Origin: JADCGM01 sp943368345
Lineage (GTDB): Bacteria > Pseudomonadota > Alphaproteobacteria > Sphingomonadales > Sphingomonadaceae
Direction of reading: 5' to 3'
Assembly: GCA_943368345.1 (NCBI GenBank)
Contig: CALRKY020000018.1
Coordinates: 1-63,704, forward strand
DNA length: 63,704 nucleotides
Shown: in pieces, positions 24,780-33,913 of the stretch
Layout of the letters: every line of letters begins with the position of its first letter
How positions within the stretch are numbered: position 1 is the first letter of the stretch
Notes under the pieces: model-generated
What the model saw: only the letters and a program-made list of their open reading frames with translations
Told to the model about the DNA's origin: nothing
Databases searched by the model: none
Program-made: the position numbers and the translations under genes

Positions 24780-26249
24780 CTAGTCGTTAACCTGTCGTTT
24801 GAAGAAGCGCGGAATTTCCAGCGGATCTTCACCGGCGTCTGGCTGATAGGTCGTCGCAACGCTTGGCTGAACCGGTTCGATCCGGGGCTTGGCTGGTCCA
24901 CGGCTCAGGTTCATCATCTTTTCAAACAGCGTCAGCGACCGCTCCCCGCTTTCGGCTTCCGCCATATGGAAATCGCCAAGAGCCGGGGCCGCAGCGACCG
25001 GCTCAGGACGAATGAGCGGCATGACATTGTCGGCGACAACCGACTCGTCGGTCACCTCGTCGGTGAGGTCGAGGGCCAGCTCGTCGGCAAATACCGGCTC
25101 TGGCTCCGGCACCAGTTCGGCCACCGGTTCTTCCAGCACGACAGGTTCGGGTGCAACGACCTCGACCGGCTCCGGCGCAACAAAGGCGGGGCGCGGTGCA
25201 GCGGCGATAGGGGCAGCAAAACCACCGGCCACCGTGCCGAAGCTGACGGTCCGGCTGGTCTGCGGCTGTGGCTTGTGGATTGCCTGGGCATCGATGCCGG
25301 TCGCAACGACCGAAACCCGCATCCGGCCATCGAGATCGGGGTTGAACGCCGAACCGACGATGATGTTGGCCTCCGGATCGACCATTTCGCGGATGTGGTT
25401 CGCGGCCTCGTCAACCTCCATCAGGCGCAGATCGTCACCGCCGGTGATATTGATAATCACCGCCTTCGCCCCGCGCATCGACACTTCATCGAGCAGCGGG
25501 TTGGCGATCGCCTTTTCTGCCGCTTCGATGGCGCGGTTGTCGCCGGAGGCTTCACCGGTTCCCATCATCGCCTTGCCCATTTCGGACATGACGGTGCGGA
25601 TGTCGGCGAAATCTAGGTTGATGAGGCCTGGCATCATCATCAGGTCGGTGATGCCGCGCACCCCCTGATGCAGCACCTGATCCGCCATGCCGAACGCTTC
25701 CTTGAAGGTCGTGTTGGCATTGGCAATCAGGAACAGATTCTGGTTCGGAATGACGATGAGCGTATCAACATGCTTTTGCAACTCGTTGATGCCCTCCTCC
25801 GCTGCCCGCATCCGGCGCGCGCCTTCAAAGGCGAACGGCTTGGTGACGACACCGACGGTCAGGATGCCCTTTTCGCGGGCCGCCCTAGCGACCACGGGGG
25901 CAGCGCCGGTTCCGGTGCCACCGCCCATCCCGGCGGTGATGAAGCACATGTGGCTCCCATCCAACGCGGTATCGATGGTATCCATCGTTTCCTCGGCGGC
26001 CGCACGTCCGATTTCCGGGCGCGCACCGGCCCCAAGACCTTGGGTGATCTTCAGACCAAGCTGGATGCGGGTTTCAGCACTGGCCCCGGCGAGCGACTGT
26101 GCATCGGTGTTGGCGACCACAAAGTCGACACCCTGCAAGCCACTGGCGATCATGTTGTTGACCGCATTGCCACCGGCACCGCCGACGCCAATGACGGTGA
26201 TTCGCGGTGTCAGCTCGGTCAGTTCCGGCCGCTTGAGTTCGAGGCTCAT
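24780..26249 (-). CDS. ftsZ: cell division protein FtsZ
   Basis: FtsZ is the tubulin-like GTPase that forms the division ring. The nucleotide-binding signature GMGGGTGTG is at 107-115 and the T7 loop NLDFAD at 210-215. The globular domain ends near residue 320. A long Pro/Val/Glu-rich linker follows, typical of alphaproteobacteria, then the conserved C-terminal peptide DPLEIPRFFKRQ that contacts FtsA and other partners. ATG at 26249 is best placed behind the ribosome site AGGAGGG. The ATG one codon earlier is nearly as good. It is the last dcw gene and follows ftsA after 54 bases. Confidence 0.97.
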   Translation of the reverse strand: MSLELKRPELTELTPRITVIGVGGAGGNAVNNMIASGLQGVDFVVANTDAQSLAGASAETRIQLGLKITQGLGAGARPEIGRAAAEETMDTIDTALDGSHMCFITAGMGGGTGTGAAPVVARAAREKGILTVGVVTKPFAFEGARRMRAAEEGINELQKHVDTLIVIPNQNLFLIANANTTFKEAFGMADQVLHQGVRGITDLMMMPGLINLDFADIRTVMSEMGKAMMGTGEASGDNRAIEAAEKAIANPLLDEVSMRGAKAVIINITGGDDLRLMEVDEAANHIREMVDPEANIIVGSAFNPDLDGRMRVSVVATGIDAQAIHKPQPQTSRTVSFGTVAGGFAAPIAAAPRPAFVAPEPVEVVAPEPVVLEEPVAELVPEPEPVFADELALDLTDEVTDESVVADNVMPLIRPEPVAAAPALGDFHMAEAESGERSLTLFEKMMNLSRGPAKPRIEPVQPSVATTYQPDAGEDPLEIPRFFKRQVND

Positions 26250-26303
26250 CATTCCCTCCTGCACGTCGCCCCTGCCACGGGCTGTGAATTGGCCTTCAAT
26301 GAA

Positions 26304-27569
26304 TCAAAGATTGCTGCGAAGCAACTGTATCATGCGTCCGATCGGACCGGAACCACTATCCCTTGCGATTCCGCGCACCAATGCCGGGGTCTGTACCTGC
26401 ATGATATCGTCAGCTCCGTCGGCGGCATAAAGCGCCAGTCCGGCAAGGGTAGAGAAGGCGCAGCCAGCCTGCGCCTCCGGCATACCGGTCAGCCCGCGCG
26501 GCTTGCCGATCCGTACCGTGCGGCCGAGCAGCCCCTGGGCAAAGTCAGCAATCGACTTCAATTCCGCGCCGCCACCGGTCAGCACCACCTGACGCCCCTG
26601 CGCGCCGACAAAGCCGATCTCGCAAAGTCTGGCACCAACCTCGTGGAACAACATATCAAGCCGCTGGCGGATCACGGTGATCAGCTGGGTCCGGGTGCAT
26701 TTGGTCGGTTCAACCCCATCGTCATCGCTGATAGGCATGACCTCGATCATGTCGTGGTTGTCCTTTGGCGACGTCGTGGCCGACCCGTAGAGCGTTTTCA
26801 TCCGCTCGGCATGCATGCGCTTGGTGGCGAAGGCTGATGCGATATCGTCGGTGATGTCATTCGACCCCATCGGGATGCTCGACAGCCCAACCAGCATGCC
26901 GCGCGCATAGACCGCAACGTTGGTCACTCCGGCACCAATCTCGACCAGAGCCACGCCAAGTTCGCGTTCCTCTGGCGCAAGGCAGGCATGCCCAGCGGCA
27001 ATTGGTGAGGCAACGATGGTTTGGACGCCGAGATGGGCGTTGCGCACACAGAGGTCGAGATTGCGGATCGGAGGGGTGTCGGAGGTGATCAGATGAATAT
27101 CCATGCCCAGCCGGTCGGCGTGGAAGCCCAGCGGATTGGTCACCGGCGTTGTCCCGTCGATGGTATAGAGCGCTGGCTGGGCGTGCAGGATCGTCCGCCC
27201 GCCCGCATCGAGCCTGGCGCGGCCAACCGACTGGATATGTTCAATGTCGGCCCGTTCGATCCGGTGACCGGCGATATCCACCTCCACCGACGAAATGTCG
27301 CTGTCGAGGCCACCGGCGGACAGATTGACATAGACCTGCTCGACCTGAACCCCGGCATTGCGCTCCGCCTGGTCCATGGCAGCACGAATGGCGTTCTCGG
27401 TCTTCTCCATGTCAGACACCAGACCGCGCCGGACGCCCTGACAGGCCCGCTGGCCGACGCCGATCACGCGCGGGGCACCTTCCCCGCCGATCATGGCGAT
27501 CAGCGCGGCAACCTTCGATGACCCGACATCAAGGGTTGCGATAATCCGTTCTCCGCGGGGGCCTGCCAT
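26304..27569 (-). CDS. ftsA: cell division protein FtsA
   Basis: FtsA is the actin-like ATPase that tethers FtsZ to the membrane. The phosphate-1 block IATLDVGSSKVAALIA is near residue 10, the 1C domain has VYVNLSAGGLDS-type sequence, and VVLTGGGAELKSIADFA is the second phosphate loop. The C-terminal amphipathic membrane-targeting helix is IGRMIQLLRSNL. The 421-residue length is normal. It starts 14 bases downstream of ftsQ with a GAGGAG ribosome site. Confidence 0.96.
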   Translation of the reverse strand: MAGPRGERIIATLDVGSSKVAALIAMIGGEGAPRVIGVGQRACQGVRRGLVSDMEKTENAIRAAMDQAERNAGVQVEQVYVNLSAGGLDSDISSVEVDIAGHRIERADIEHIQSVGRARLDAGGRTILHAQPALYTIDGTTPVTNPLGFHADRLGMDIHLITSDTPPIRNLDLCVRNAHLGVQTIVASPIAAGHACLAPEERELGVALVEIGAGVTNVAVYARGMLVGLSSIPMGSNDITDDIASAFATKRMHAERMKTLYGSATTSPKDNHDMIEVMPISDDDGVEPTKCTRTQLITVIRQRLDMLFHEVGARLCEIGFVGAQGRQVVLTGGGAELKSIADFAQGLLGRTVRIGKPRGLTGMPEAQAGCAFSTLAGLALYAADGADDIMQVQTPALVRGIARDSGSGPIGRMIQLLRSNL

Positions 27570-27583
27570 GACGCTACACTCCT

Positions 27584-28474
27584 CTAAATCGTTTCGGCGG
27601 TCAGCGGGACAGCGGCTGCCCCCGGCTCACCAGTGGTGCGGACCGTCATCCGGTCGCTGATCCGCATGTCGAACCGGGCAAAGCCCTTGGCCAGCAGCCC
27701 GCTTTTTTCATCCATCCCGGCAAAGGTCCTGAGCGCCTGACGGGACTGCGCATCGCCCTCCGGCAGTGCGAGTATCTCGCCGGTCTTGAACCGCAGGTCC
27801 CAGCGCCGGTTGCCAACCCAGCTGGCGGAATCGACATGCTGTTTCAGGCTTGGCTGCCCGGCCAGCATCGCCATCAGATCGCGAGTCCGAAGATTGGCGC
27901 GCGGGCCGATGATGATCGGCAGGGCTCCGAAACGCTCCAGGCCGTCACGGGTCAGAATCCGGCCCTGGACGTCGATCAACGCCAGTCGGCGACGATATTG
28001 CCAGAATGCCACCGGCTTGCGCTCAGTGACGTCTACAATCAGTGTATCGGGCAATTGGCGGCGAACGCTCGCGTCGGCAACCCATGACAGCGCCATGACC
28101 CGGGCCCGGACGTCATCAAGATCGACCAGCAGCATCGCATTGCTCGGGCCGGACACCACTTTTTCATGCACCGTCAGCCGGTCCGTGTATTTCAACCCGT
28201 CGATCCGGACCTGCCGAACCTCGAATCCAGCATCGGCCGTTGCCCGGGCTGTCTCAAACCAGGCCTGTTGCGGAACCCCCGCCAGCCAGAGCGCGGCCCC
28301 GCCGCCGACCATCACCAGTGCGCCGATTCCGTAGGCCAGCCAGGCCCGCATCCGCTTCGGGCCGAGCGGAACCCGCACGACCGGGTCGGCAGACCGGCGC
28401 TGAACGGGCCGGGCCACCTTGCGGGCCGGGGCCGCGGGCATCTGGCCGCGCTTCAGGGAGATGCGCTCAGCCAT
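27584..28474 (-). CDS. ftsQ: cell division protein FtsQ
   Basis: FtsQ is a bitopic divisome protein. A basic cytoplasmic N-terminus is followed by a membrane helix (MRAWLAYGIGALVMVGGGAALWLA). The POTRA domain then begins FEVRQVRIDGLKYTDRLTV, and the FtsQ domain contains WVADASVRRQLPDTLIVDVTERKPVAFW. ATG at 28474 overlaps the ddl 3' end by eight bases. An upstream in-frame ATG would add 12 residues within ddl. At 296 residues it is typical of alphaproteobacteria. Confidence 0.93.
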   Translation of the reverse strand: MAERISLKRGQMPAAPARKVARPVQRRSADPVVRVPLGPKRMRAWLAYGIGALVMVGGGAALWLAGVPQQAWFETARATADAGFEVRQVRIDGLKYTDRLTVHEKVVSGPSNAMLLVDLDDVRARVMALSWVADASVRRQLPDTLIVDVTERKPVAFWQYRRRLALIDVQGRILTRDGLERFGALPIIIGPRANLRTRDLMAMLAGQPSLKQHVDSASWVGNRRWDLRFKTGEILALPEGDAQSRQALRTFAGMDEKSGLLAKGFARFDMRISDRMTVRTTGEPGAAAVPLTAETI

Positions 28475-29393
28475 GCGCTGCGTCCAGAATCCGGCCCACC
28501 AGCTCGTCATAGCCGATACCGCGATACTTTGCCTGTTCCGGTACCAGACTGAGCGGGGTCATCCCCGGCTGGGTATTCACCTCCAGCAGGAACAGCCCGT
28601 CGATCCCGCGCGCATCGTCGAAACGGAAATCCGATCGCGATGCCCCCCGGCACCCGAGCAACCGGTGGGCCTTCAGCGCCATATCGAGCGCAGCTTGGGT
28701 AATGTCTGCCGGCAATTCGGCGGGACAGATATGCGTGGTCAGCCCGTCGGTGTATTTTGCATCATAATCGTAAAAGCCTGTCTTGGCCTGCAGTTCGGTC
28801 ACTGCGAGGGCCTCGTCATCGAGGACGGCGACGGTGAGTTCACGACCGGCGATGAACGGTTCGGCCATCAACTGATCATATTTGGACCAGGGTCCTGGCA
28901 CGTCGCGCCCAATTGGCTGGCCATAGTTACCGCTATCAGTGACTATGGCCACCCCGACCGAGGACCCTTCATTGACCGGCTTCAGGACATAGGGTCGAGG
29001 TAACGGATCAGCCTCGTGCACGCTTTTGGACTCGATCACGCCGCCACCAGGCATTCGGATTCCGGCGGCCGTGAGCACCTGTTTGGTCAGCAGCTTGTCG
29101 ATGGCGATCACGGAGGTGGCGAGGCCGGAATGGGTATAGGGAATGCCCATCAGATCGAGCATGCCCTGCACCGTCCCGTCCTCCCCCGGGGTTCCGTGCA
29201 GCGCGTTGAAGACCACGTCAGGGTTGGCCGCGAGCAACCGCGCCGCCACGTCCCGGCCCATATCAATCTCGGTCACCCGGTGGCCAAGCCGCCGCAGTGC
29301 TTCGGCAATCCCGCGTCCGGACGTCAGCGACACCTCCCGCTCGGCCGACCAGCCGCCCATCAGGACGACGACATGTTTGGGCGCAGCGGTCAT
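28467..29393 (-). CDS. ddl: D-alanine-D-alanine ligase
   Basis: Ddl joins two D-alanines with ATP for the peptidoglycan stem peptide. ATP-grasp features are visible: LMGGWSAEREVSLTSG near the N-terminus, ALHGTPGEDGTVQGMLDLMG, YVLKPVNEGSSVGVAIV, and LEVNTQPGMTPLSLVPEQA with the metal ligands. The start ATG at 29393 overlaps the murB stop (ATGA). The protein has 308 residues, and it sits between murB and ftsQ as expected. Confidence 0.95.
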   Translation of the reverse strand: MTAAPKHVVVLMGGWSAEREVSLTSGRGIAEALRRLGHRVTEIDMGRDVAARLLAANPDVVFNALHGTPGEDGTVQGMLDLMGIPYTHSGLATSVIAIDKLLTKQVLTAAGIRMPGGGVIESKSVHEADPLPRPYVLKPVNEGSSVGVAIVTDSGNYGQPIGRDVPGPWSKYDQLMAEPFIAGRELTVAVLDDEALAVTELQAKTGFYDYDAKYTDGLTTHICPAELPADITQAALDMALKAHRLLGCRGASRSDFRFDDARGIDGLFLLEVNTQPGMTPLSLVPEQAKYRGIGYDELVGRILDAAHG

Positions 29394-30265
29394 GCCGACA
29401 CCCCTACACGTTGGATTTCCCATTGAAGGTCGACGCCTGAGTGTGCCTTGACCCGAGTGCGGACCTCCTCGCCGAGCGCTTCAATATCAGCACTTGTGGC
29501 GCCACCGGTGTTGAGCAGGAAGTTGGTGTGTTTCTCGCTGACCTGCGCACCGCCGAGCCGCAGACCCCGGCAGCCGGCGGCATCGATCAGCTGCCAGGCC
29601 TTGCCACCGTCGGGATTTTTGAAGGTCGATCCACCGGTGCGCGAGCGGAGCGGCTGCGAGGCTTCGCGCTCAGCGGCGATGCGGTCCATTTCCGCGCCAA
29701 TTGCGGAGCTGTCACCTAGAACGCCCCGAAACAGGGCCTCCACCACGATTGCGCCGTCCGGCAATGCCGAATGGCGATAGGTGAAGGCAAATCGCTCTGC
29801 AGGCCACACCGCCACAGAGCCATCGCGCAGCACCACCGTCGCCTCAACCAATATGTCGGCGGTATCACGGCCATAAGCCCCGGCGTTCATCCGCACTGCG
29901 CCGCCAACGGTCCCGGGGATCCCGCGCAAGAATTCCAGACCGGCAACAGCAGAATCGCGCGCCGTGCTTGCAACGGAAATGCCCATCGCCGCCCCACCGG
30001 CCCGAACCAGATTGCCGTCCGTACTGACCGCCGCGAACGCCTTGGGCAGCCGCACCACCACGCCCGGAATGCCGCCGTCACGGACGATGAGGTTGGACCC
30101 AACGCCCACCGCCATCACCGGAACATCAGCGGGCAAATCGCTTAAGAAAGCCGCCAGATCGTCAATGTCCGCGGGGCGGAACATATGTTCGGCCGCCCCA
30201 CCGGTTCGGAACCAGATGAAGTCCGCCATCGGCGCGTTCGCAGTCAAGGCACCGCGATGCCCCAC
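29390..30265 (-). CDS. murB: UDP-N-acetylenolpyruvoylglucosamine reductase
   Basis: MurB reduces UDP-GlcNAc-enolpyruvate to UDP-MurNAc with FAD and NADPH. FAD-binding blocks WFRTGGAAEHMFRPAD, GVGSNLIVRDGGIPGVVV and GIPGTVGGAVRMNAGAYG are present. The catalytic serine is in RTGGSTFKNPDG. I start at GTG 30265, whose first base is the last base of the murC TAG. The resulting MGHRGALTANAPMADF resembles the usual family start. Length is 291 residues, a type without long insertions. Confidence 0.93.
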   Translation of the reverse strand: MGHRGALTANAPMADFIWFRTGGAAEHMFRPADIDDLAAFLSDLPADVPVMAVGVGSNLIVRDGGIPGVVVRLPKAFAAVSTDGNLVRAGGAAMGISVASTARDSAVAGLEFLRGIPGTVGGAVRMNAGAYGRDTADILVEATVVLRDGSVAVWPAERFAFTYRHSALPDGAIVVEALFRGVLGDSSAIGAEMDRIAAEREASQPLRSRTGGSTFKNPDGGKAWQLIDAAGCRGLRLGGAQVSEKHTNFLLNTGGATSADIEALGEEVRTRVKAHSGVDLQWEIQRVGVSA

Positions 30266-31674
30266 TACCCGGCCCGCACTGCCGCAATCGCGGTGGCCAG
30301 TCCTGCCGCCCATTTGGTAATGTCCCCGGCGCCGAGGCAGATGACCATGTCACCGGACTTGGCCATCGCGGCAAGCTGTACCGCCAGATCATCCGCGCCT
30401 GTGGTGGTGGACACCAGTCGGTGGCCGGACCGTTTCAAGCCCTTGGCGAGCGCGTCCGCCGACACACCGTCGATTGGTGCTTCACCGGCCGCATAGACCG
30501 GCGCGACAATCACCGCGTCGGCGTCGTTGAAGGCCGCCTGGAACTCGCTCATCAGGTCGCGCAACCGCGTGTAGCGGTGAGGCTGGACGACCGCGATCAC
30601 CCGCCCTTTTGCGCCTTCGCGGGCCGCAGCCAGCACCGCCTTGATCTCGACCGGATGGTGACCATAGTCGTCGATGATCGTCACACCATCGACCGCGCCG
30701 ACCTTGGTGAACCGCCGCTTTACCCCACCGAATTTGGCGAAACCGGTGCGGATGATATCATCGGAGATGCCGAGCTGCACCGCTACGGCAATTGCGGACA
30801 GGGCATTCTGGACATTGTGGCGACCCGGCATCGGCATTTCGACGCCGCGGATATACCGTTCGGCCCCGGCCCGGTCGCGCAGCATGACGTCAAAGCGGTT
30901 CCCACCCGGAATGGGCGTGACATTGTCGCCGCGCACATCGGCTTGCCCGGAAAAACCGTAAGTTACGATCCGTCGGTCACCGACACGTGGCAGCAGGGCC
31001 TGCACCTCCGGGTGGTCGATGCAGACGATGGCCGCCCCGTAGAACGGCACCTTCTCGATGAAATCGACAAAGGCTTCCCGGACTTTGTCAAAGCTGCCCC
31101 AATGGTCGAGATGTTCGGGGTCGATATTGGTGACGATGGCAAAGGTGCCGCCAAGGCGCAGAAAGCTGCCGTCGGATTCGTCGGCTTCCACCACCATCCA
31201 GTCGCCGGTTCCAACCCGGGCATTGGAGCCATAGGTGTTGATGATGCCGCCGTTGATGACGGTCGGATCAAGCCCACCTGCATCAAGGATGGCTGCGACC
31301 ATGGAGGTTGTCGTCGTCTTGCCATGGGTTCCCGCCACCGCGATGCAGGATTTCAGCCGCATCAGTTCGGCCAGCATTTCCGCACGCCGCACGATGGGAA
31401 CCCGCCGCTCGATCGCCAGTTCCACCTCGGGATTGCCGCGTTTGATCGCGGTCGACGTCACCACGACGGCGGCATCGCCCAGATTTTCGGCGCGGTGCCC
31501 GATCATCACGCTGATGCCCTTGTCGCGCAGCCCCTGCACCACATAGCCTTCGGCGACGTCCGACCCCTGCACCCGGTAACCCAGATTGTGCATGACCTCG
31601 GCGATGCCGGACATGCCAATGCCGCCAATCCCGATGAAATGGATGATGCCGATATCATGGGCCAGACCGGTCAC
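30265..31674 (-). CDS. murC: UDP-N-acetylmuramate-L-alanine ligase
   Basis: MurC adds L-alanine to UDP-MurNAc. IHFIGIGGIGMSGIAEVMHNLGY is the N-terminal UDP-binding block. AVAGTHGKTTTTSM is the ATP-binding P-loop. YGHHPVEIKAVLAAAREG and VVQPHRYTRLRDL are Mur-ligase C-terminal blocks. The start is GTG, overlapping the murG stop as GTGA. At 469 residues it is complete. Confidence 0.96.
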   Translation of the reverse strand: MTGLAHDIGIIHFIGIGGIGMSGIAEVMHNLGYRVQGSDVAEGYVVQGLRDKGISVMIGHRAENLGDAAVVVTSTAIKRGNPEVELAIERRVPIVRRAEMLAELMRLKSCIAVAGTHGKTTTTSMVAAILDAGGLDPTVINGGIINTYGSNARVGTGDWMVVEADESDGSFLRLGGTFAIVTNIDPEHLDHWGSFDKVREAFVDFIEKVPFYGAAIVCIDHPEVQALLPRVGDRRIVTYGFSGQADVRGDNVTPIPGGNRFDVMLRDRAGAERYIRGVEMPMPGRHNVQNALSAIAVAVQLGISDDIIRTGFAKFGGVKRRFTKVGAVDGVTIIDDYGHHPVEIKAVLAAAREGAKGRVIAVVQPHRYTRLRDLMSEFQAAFNDADAVIVAPVYAAGEAPIDGVSADALAKGLKRSGHRLVSTTTGADDLAVQLAAMAKSGDMVICLGAGDITKWAAGLATAIAAVRAG

Positions 31675-32747
31675 GCTGCCATTTCCTCCACCAAATCTGC
31701 TAACCGTGTCGCGGCATCCGCTCGCCCGGTCGCCCGGGCAGCAGCAGCAGCCCGTTCCAAGGCCGGACGATCCGCCGCCCAGGCCGAAAGCTGCGCTGCA
31801 ACAACATCGGCGGTGAACCGCGTCTGCTCGATGACCACAGCACCGCCCGTCGCCACCAACTCCCGCGCATTGTATATCTGATGATTGTCCATCGCTGTTG
31901 GCAGTGGCACCAATATCGACGGACGCCCGGCAACCGCCAGTTCCGACACCGTCGATGCCCCCGAACGGCTGATCACCACATGGGCCTTGGCAATTTCACC
32001 GGCCATATCGGCGATGAAGGTCGTCAACTCGGCCTTGATACCGGCGGCGTCATATATCGTCCGCGCGGCGTCCAGATCCTCCGGACGGCATTGCTGCACG
32101 ACACTGACCTTCGCCTTCATCCGTGAGACCGCCTCGGGCACGATTTTCGACAGGATCGTCGCACCCTGGCTGCCGCCGACAACAAGGATGTTGAAACTGT
32201 CGCCGCCGGGGAATGGCCGATCACGCAGCGCAACAATTTCGGCACGGACCGGATTGCCGACCAGCGCCGTTTTGGCGGTATATTTCGGATCAAGGCGCTG
32301 CACGTCCGGAAAGGCGGTCGCAATCAGTTGAACCCGCCCCGCCAGCAGCCGGTTCACCCGGCCAAGCACGGCGTTGGAATCGTGGACCGCGGTCGGAATG
32401 TCCTCCGCAAACGCCGCGAGCAGCGCCGGAAGTGCTGGATATCCACCAAAGCCGACGACGGCAGCAGGACGCTTTAACCGGTAGATCGCCCGGGCGGCTC
32501 GTCGCCCTGCCCAGTTGGACCGCAGGCCGCGGACCCAGTGCAGCGGATTGCTGCCGCCAAGAGACGCGGCTGGAATGACGTGGCGCTCAACCCCTTCGAA
32601 CAGGCCCGGATAAGCGAGGCCGCGGCTGTCGCTCAACAGCGACACGCTCCAGCCGCGCGCTGACATCACCGATGCAAGCACATCAGCGGGCACCATGTGC
32701 CCGCCGGTTCCGCCCGCCGCGACGACAAGATGACGCCCCCCGGCCAT
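31671..32747 (-). CDS. murG: UDP-GlcNAc:undecaprenyl-PP-MurNAc-pentapeptide GlcNAc transferase
   Basis: MurG makes lipid II at the inner face of the membrane. AAGGTGGHMVPADVLA is the N-terminal glycine-rich loop. VVGFGGYPALPALLAA and VVGGSQGATILSKIVPEA are family blocks. SRSGASTVSELAVAGRPSILVPLPTAMDNHQ contains the UDP-GlcNAc-binding region. At 358 residues it is normal. The start overlaps the ftsW stop by one base. Confidence 0.95.
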   Translation of the reverse strand: MAGGRHLVVAAGGTGGHMVPADVLASVMSARGWSVSLLSDSRGLAYPGLFEGVERHVIPAASLGGSNPLHWVRGLRSNWAGRRAARAIYRLKRPAAVVGFGGYPALPALLAAFAEDIPTAVHDSNAVLGRVNRLLAGRVQLIATAFPDVQRLDPKYTAKTALVGNPVRAEIVALRDRPFPGGDSFNILVVGGSQGATILSKIVPEAVSRMKAKVSVVQQCRPEDLDAARTIYDAAGIKAELTTFIADMAGEIAKAHVVISRSGASTVSELAVAGRPSILVPLPTAMDNHQIYNARELVATGGAVVIEQTRFTADVVAAQLSAWAADRPALERAAAAARATGRADAATRLADLVEEMAA

Positions 32748-33913
32748 CAGGTTGCCGCCGCGCCCCAGCGCTCCGCATAGGGCGAGGCCTTGAGGAACTT
32801 ATTGCGCCGGGTCAGCGCCAGCAGCAGCCCCATCCCCATCGCCAGCGCCAGAAACGATGACCCGCCGTGCGATATGAAGGGCAGCGTCATGCCCTTGGAT
32901 GGCAGCAGCGCCATGTTGACCGCCATGTTGATCATCGCCTGAGCACCAAACTGTACCGCAAGACCGGCCGCTGCCAGGAAAATGAACGGATCTTCCTCTT
33001 CGAGCAGTTGCAACAAAACCCGGACCACGATCGCCAGAAACAGACAGGCCAGCGCCAGGCACGCAATGGCCCCGAACTCCTCGCCAATGACCGAGAAAAT
33101 ATAGTCGGTCTGCGCCTCCGGCAGCCGGAATTTCATCTGACCTTCGCCGGGTCCGACGCCGAACAGGCCGCCAGCCCGGAAACAATCGAGCGCCCGGTCG
33201 ATCTGGTACGTGTCACCGCCCCCGGTCAGGAATTTGTCAATCCGCTGGGTGACGTGCGGGGCCATCAAATAGGCAAGAACCAGACCGCCTAGCGCAGCGC
33301 CGACCGCACCAAACAGGATCGTGACACTCATCCCGGCGAGGAAGGCCTGCACCAGCCAAACCGCTCCGAACAATGCCGTCTGGCCAAAGTCGGGTTGCTT
33401 CACCAGCAAGGCCGCAATCAGCACCAGCAGGGCGAAGGACACCTGCATCGATGGGACCGAATTGTCATCATAGCGGGCAGCCAGCAGCCAGGCGGTGGTA
33501 ACGATGAACAACGGCTTCAGAAACTCCGATGGCTGAAGCTGGAACCCGCCGAGATTGATCCAGCGGACTGCGCCATTCACTTCGTCGCCGAGGAAAGGGA
33601 CGGCGGCCAGTGCAACGATCGCGCCGAGCGTTCCGACCAGCGCCAGTCGCTTTGCCCAAATGATTGGCAACATCGACACGCCGAGCATCACCGGCACACC
33701 GACCGCGACCCAGAAAATCTGCCGTTTGAAATAGTAAAGATCGCCGATCTGGATGCTGCCACCGGAATAGCGGTGCGCCGCCGCCGGGCTGGCGGCTGCC
33801 ACCGCGATCAGACCGATGCTGATCAGCAGCAGGACGAGGGACAGCAGGACGCGGTCGATGGTCCAGAACCAGCGGCCCACCAAAGTCCTGTCCGAACGCC
33901 CAAATGCACTCAT
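32747..33913 (-). CDS. ftsW: septal peptidoglycan glycosyltransferase FtsW
   Basis: This SEDS-family polytopic membrane protein polymerises lipid II at the septum with FtsI. About ten hydrophobic segments are visible over 388 residues. Family blocks include GGFQLQPSEFLKPLF, KQPDFGQTALFGAVW, EAQTDYIFSVIGEEFG, and ALLPSKGMTLPFISHGGSS near the C-terminus. The stop overlaps murG and the start overlaps murD. Its partner FtsI is encoded upstream in the same cluster. Confidence 0.95.
   Translation of the reverse strand: MSAFGRSDRTLVGRWFWTIDRVLLSLVLLLISIGLIAVAAASPAAAHRYSGGSIQIGDLYYFKRQIFWVAVGVPVMLGVSMLPIIWAKRLALVGTLGAIVALAAVPFLGDEVNGAVRWINLGGFQLQPSEFLKPLFIVTTAWLLAARYDDNSVPSMQVSFALLVLIAALLVKQPDFGQTALFGAVWLVQAFLAGMSVTILFGAVGAALGGLVLAYLMAPHVTQRIDKFLTGGGDTYQIDRALDCFRAGGLFGVGPGEGQMKFRLPEAQTDYIFSVIGEEFGAIACLALACLFLAIVVRVLLQLLEEEDPFIFLAAAGLAVQFGAQAMINMAVNMALLPSKGMTLPFISHGGSSFLALAMGMGLLLALTRRNKFLKASPYAERWGAAAT

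Noticed and set aside
30421..31881. 486-codon open frame opposite murC and the end of murG
   Set aside because: murC and murG are certain from their motifs. The antisense translation is His/Gly/Asp-rich and matches no family.
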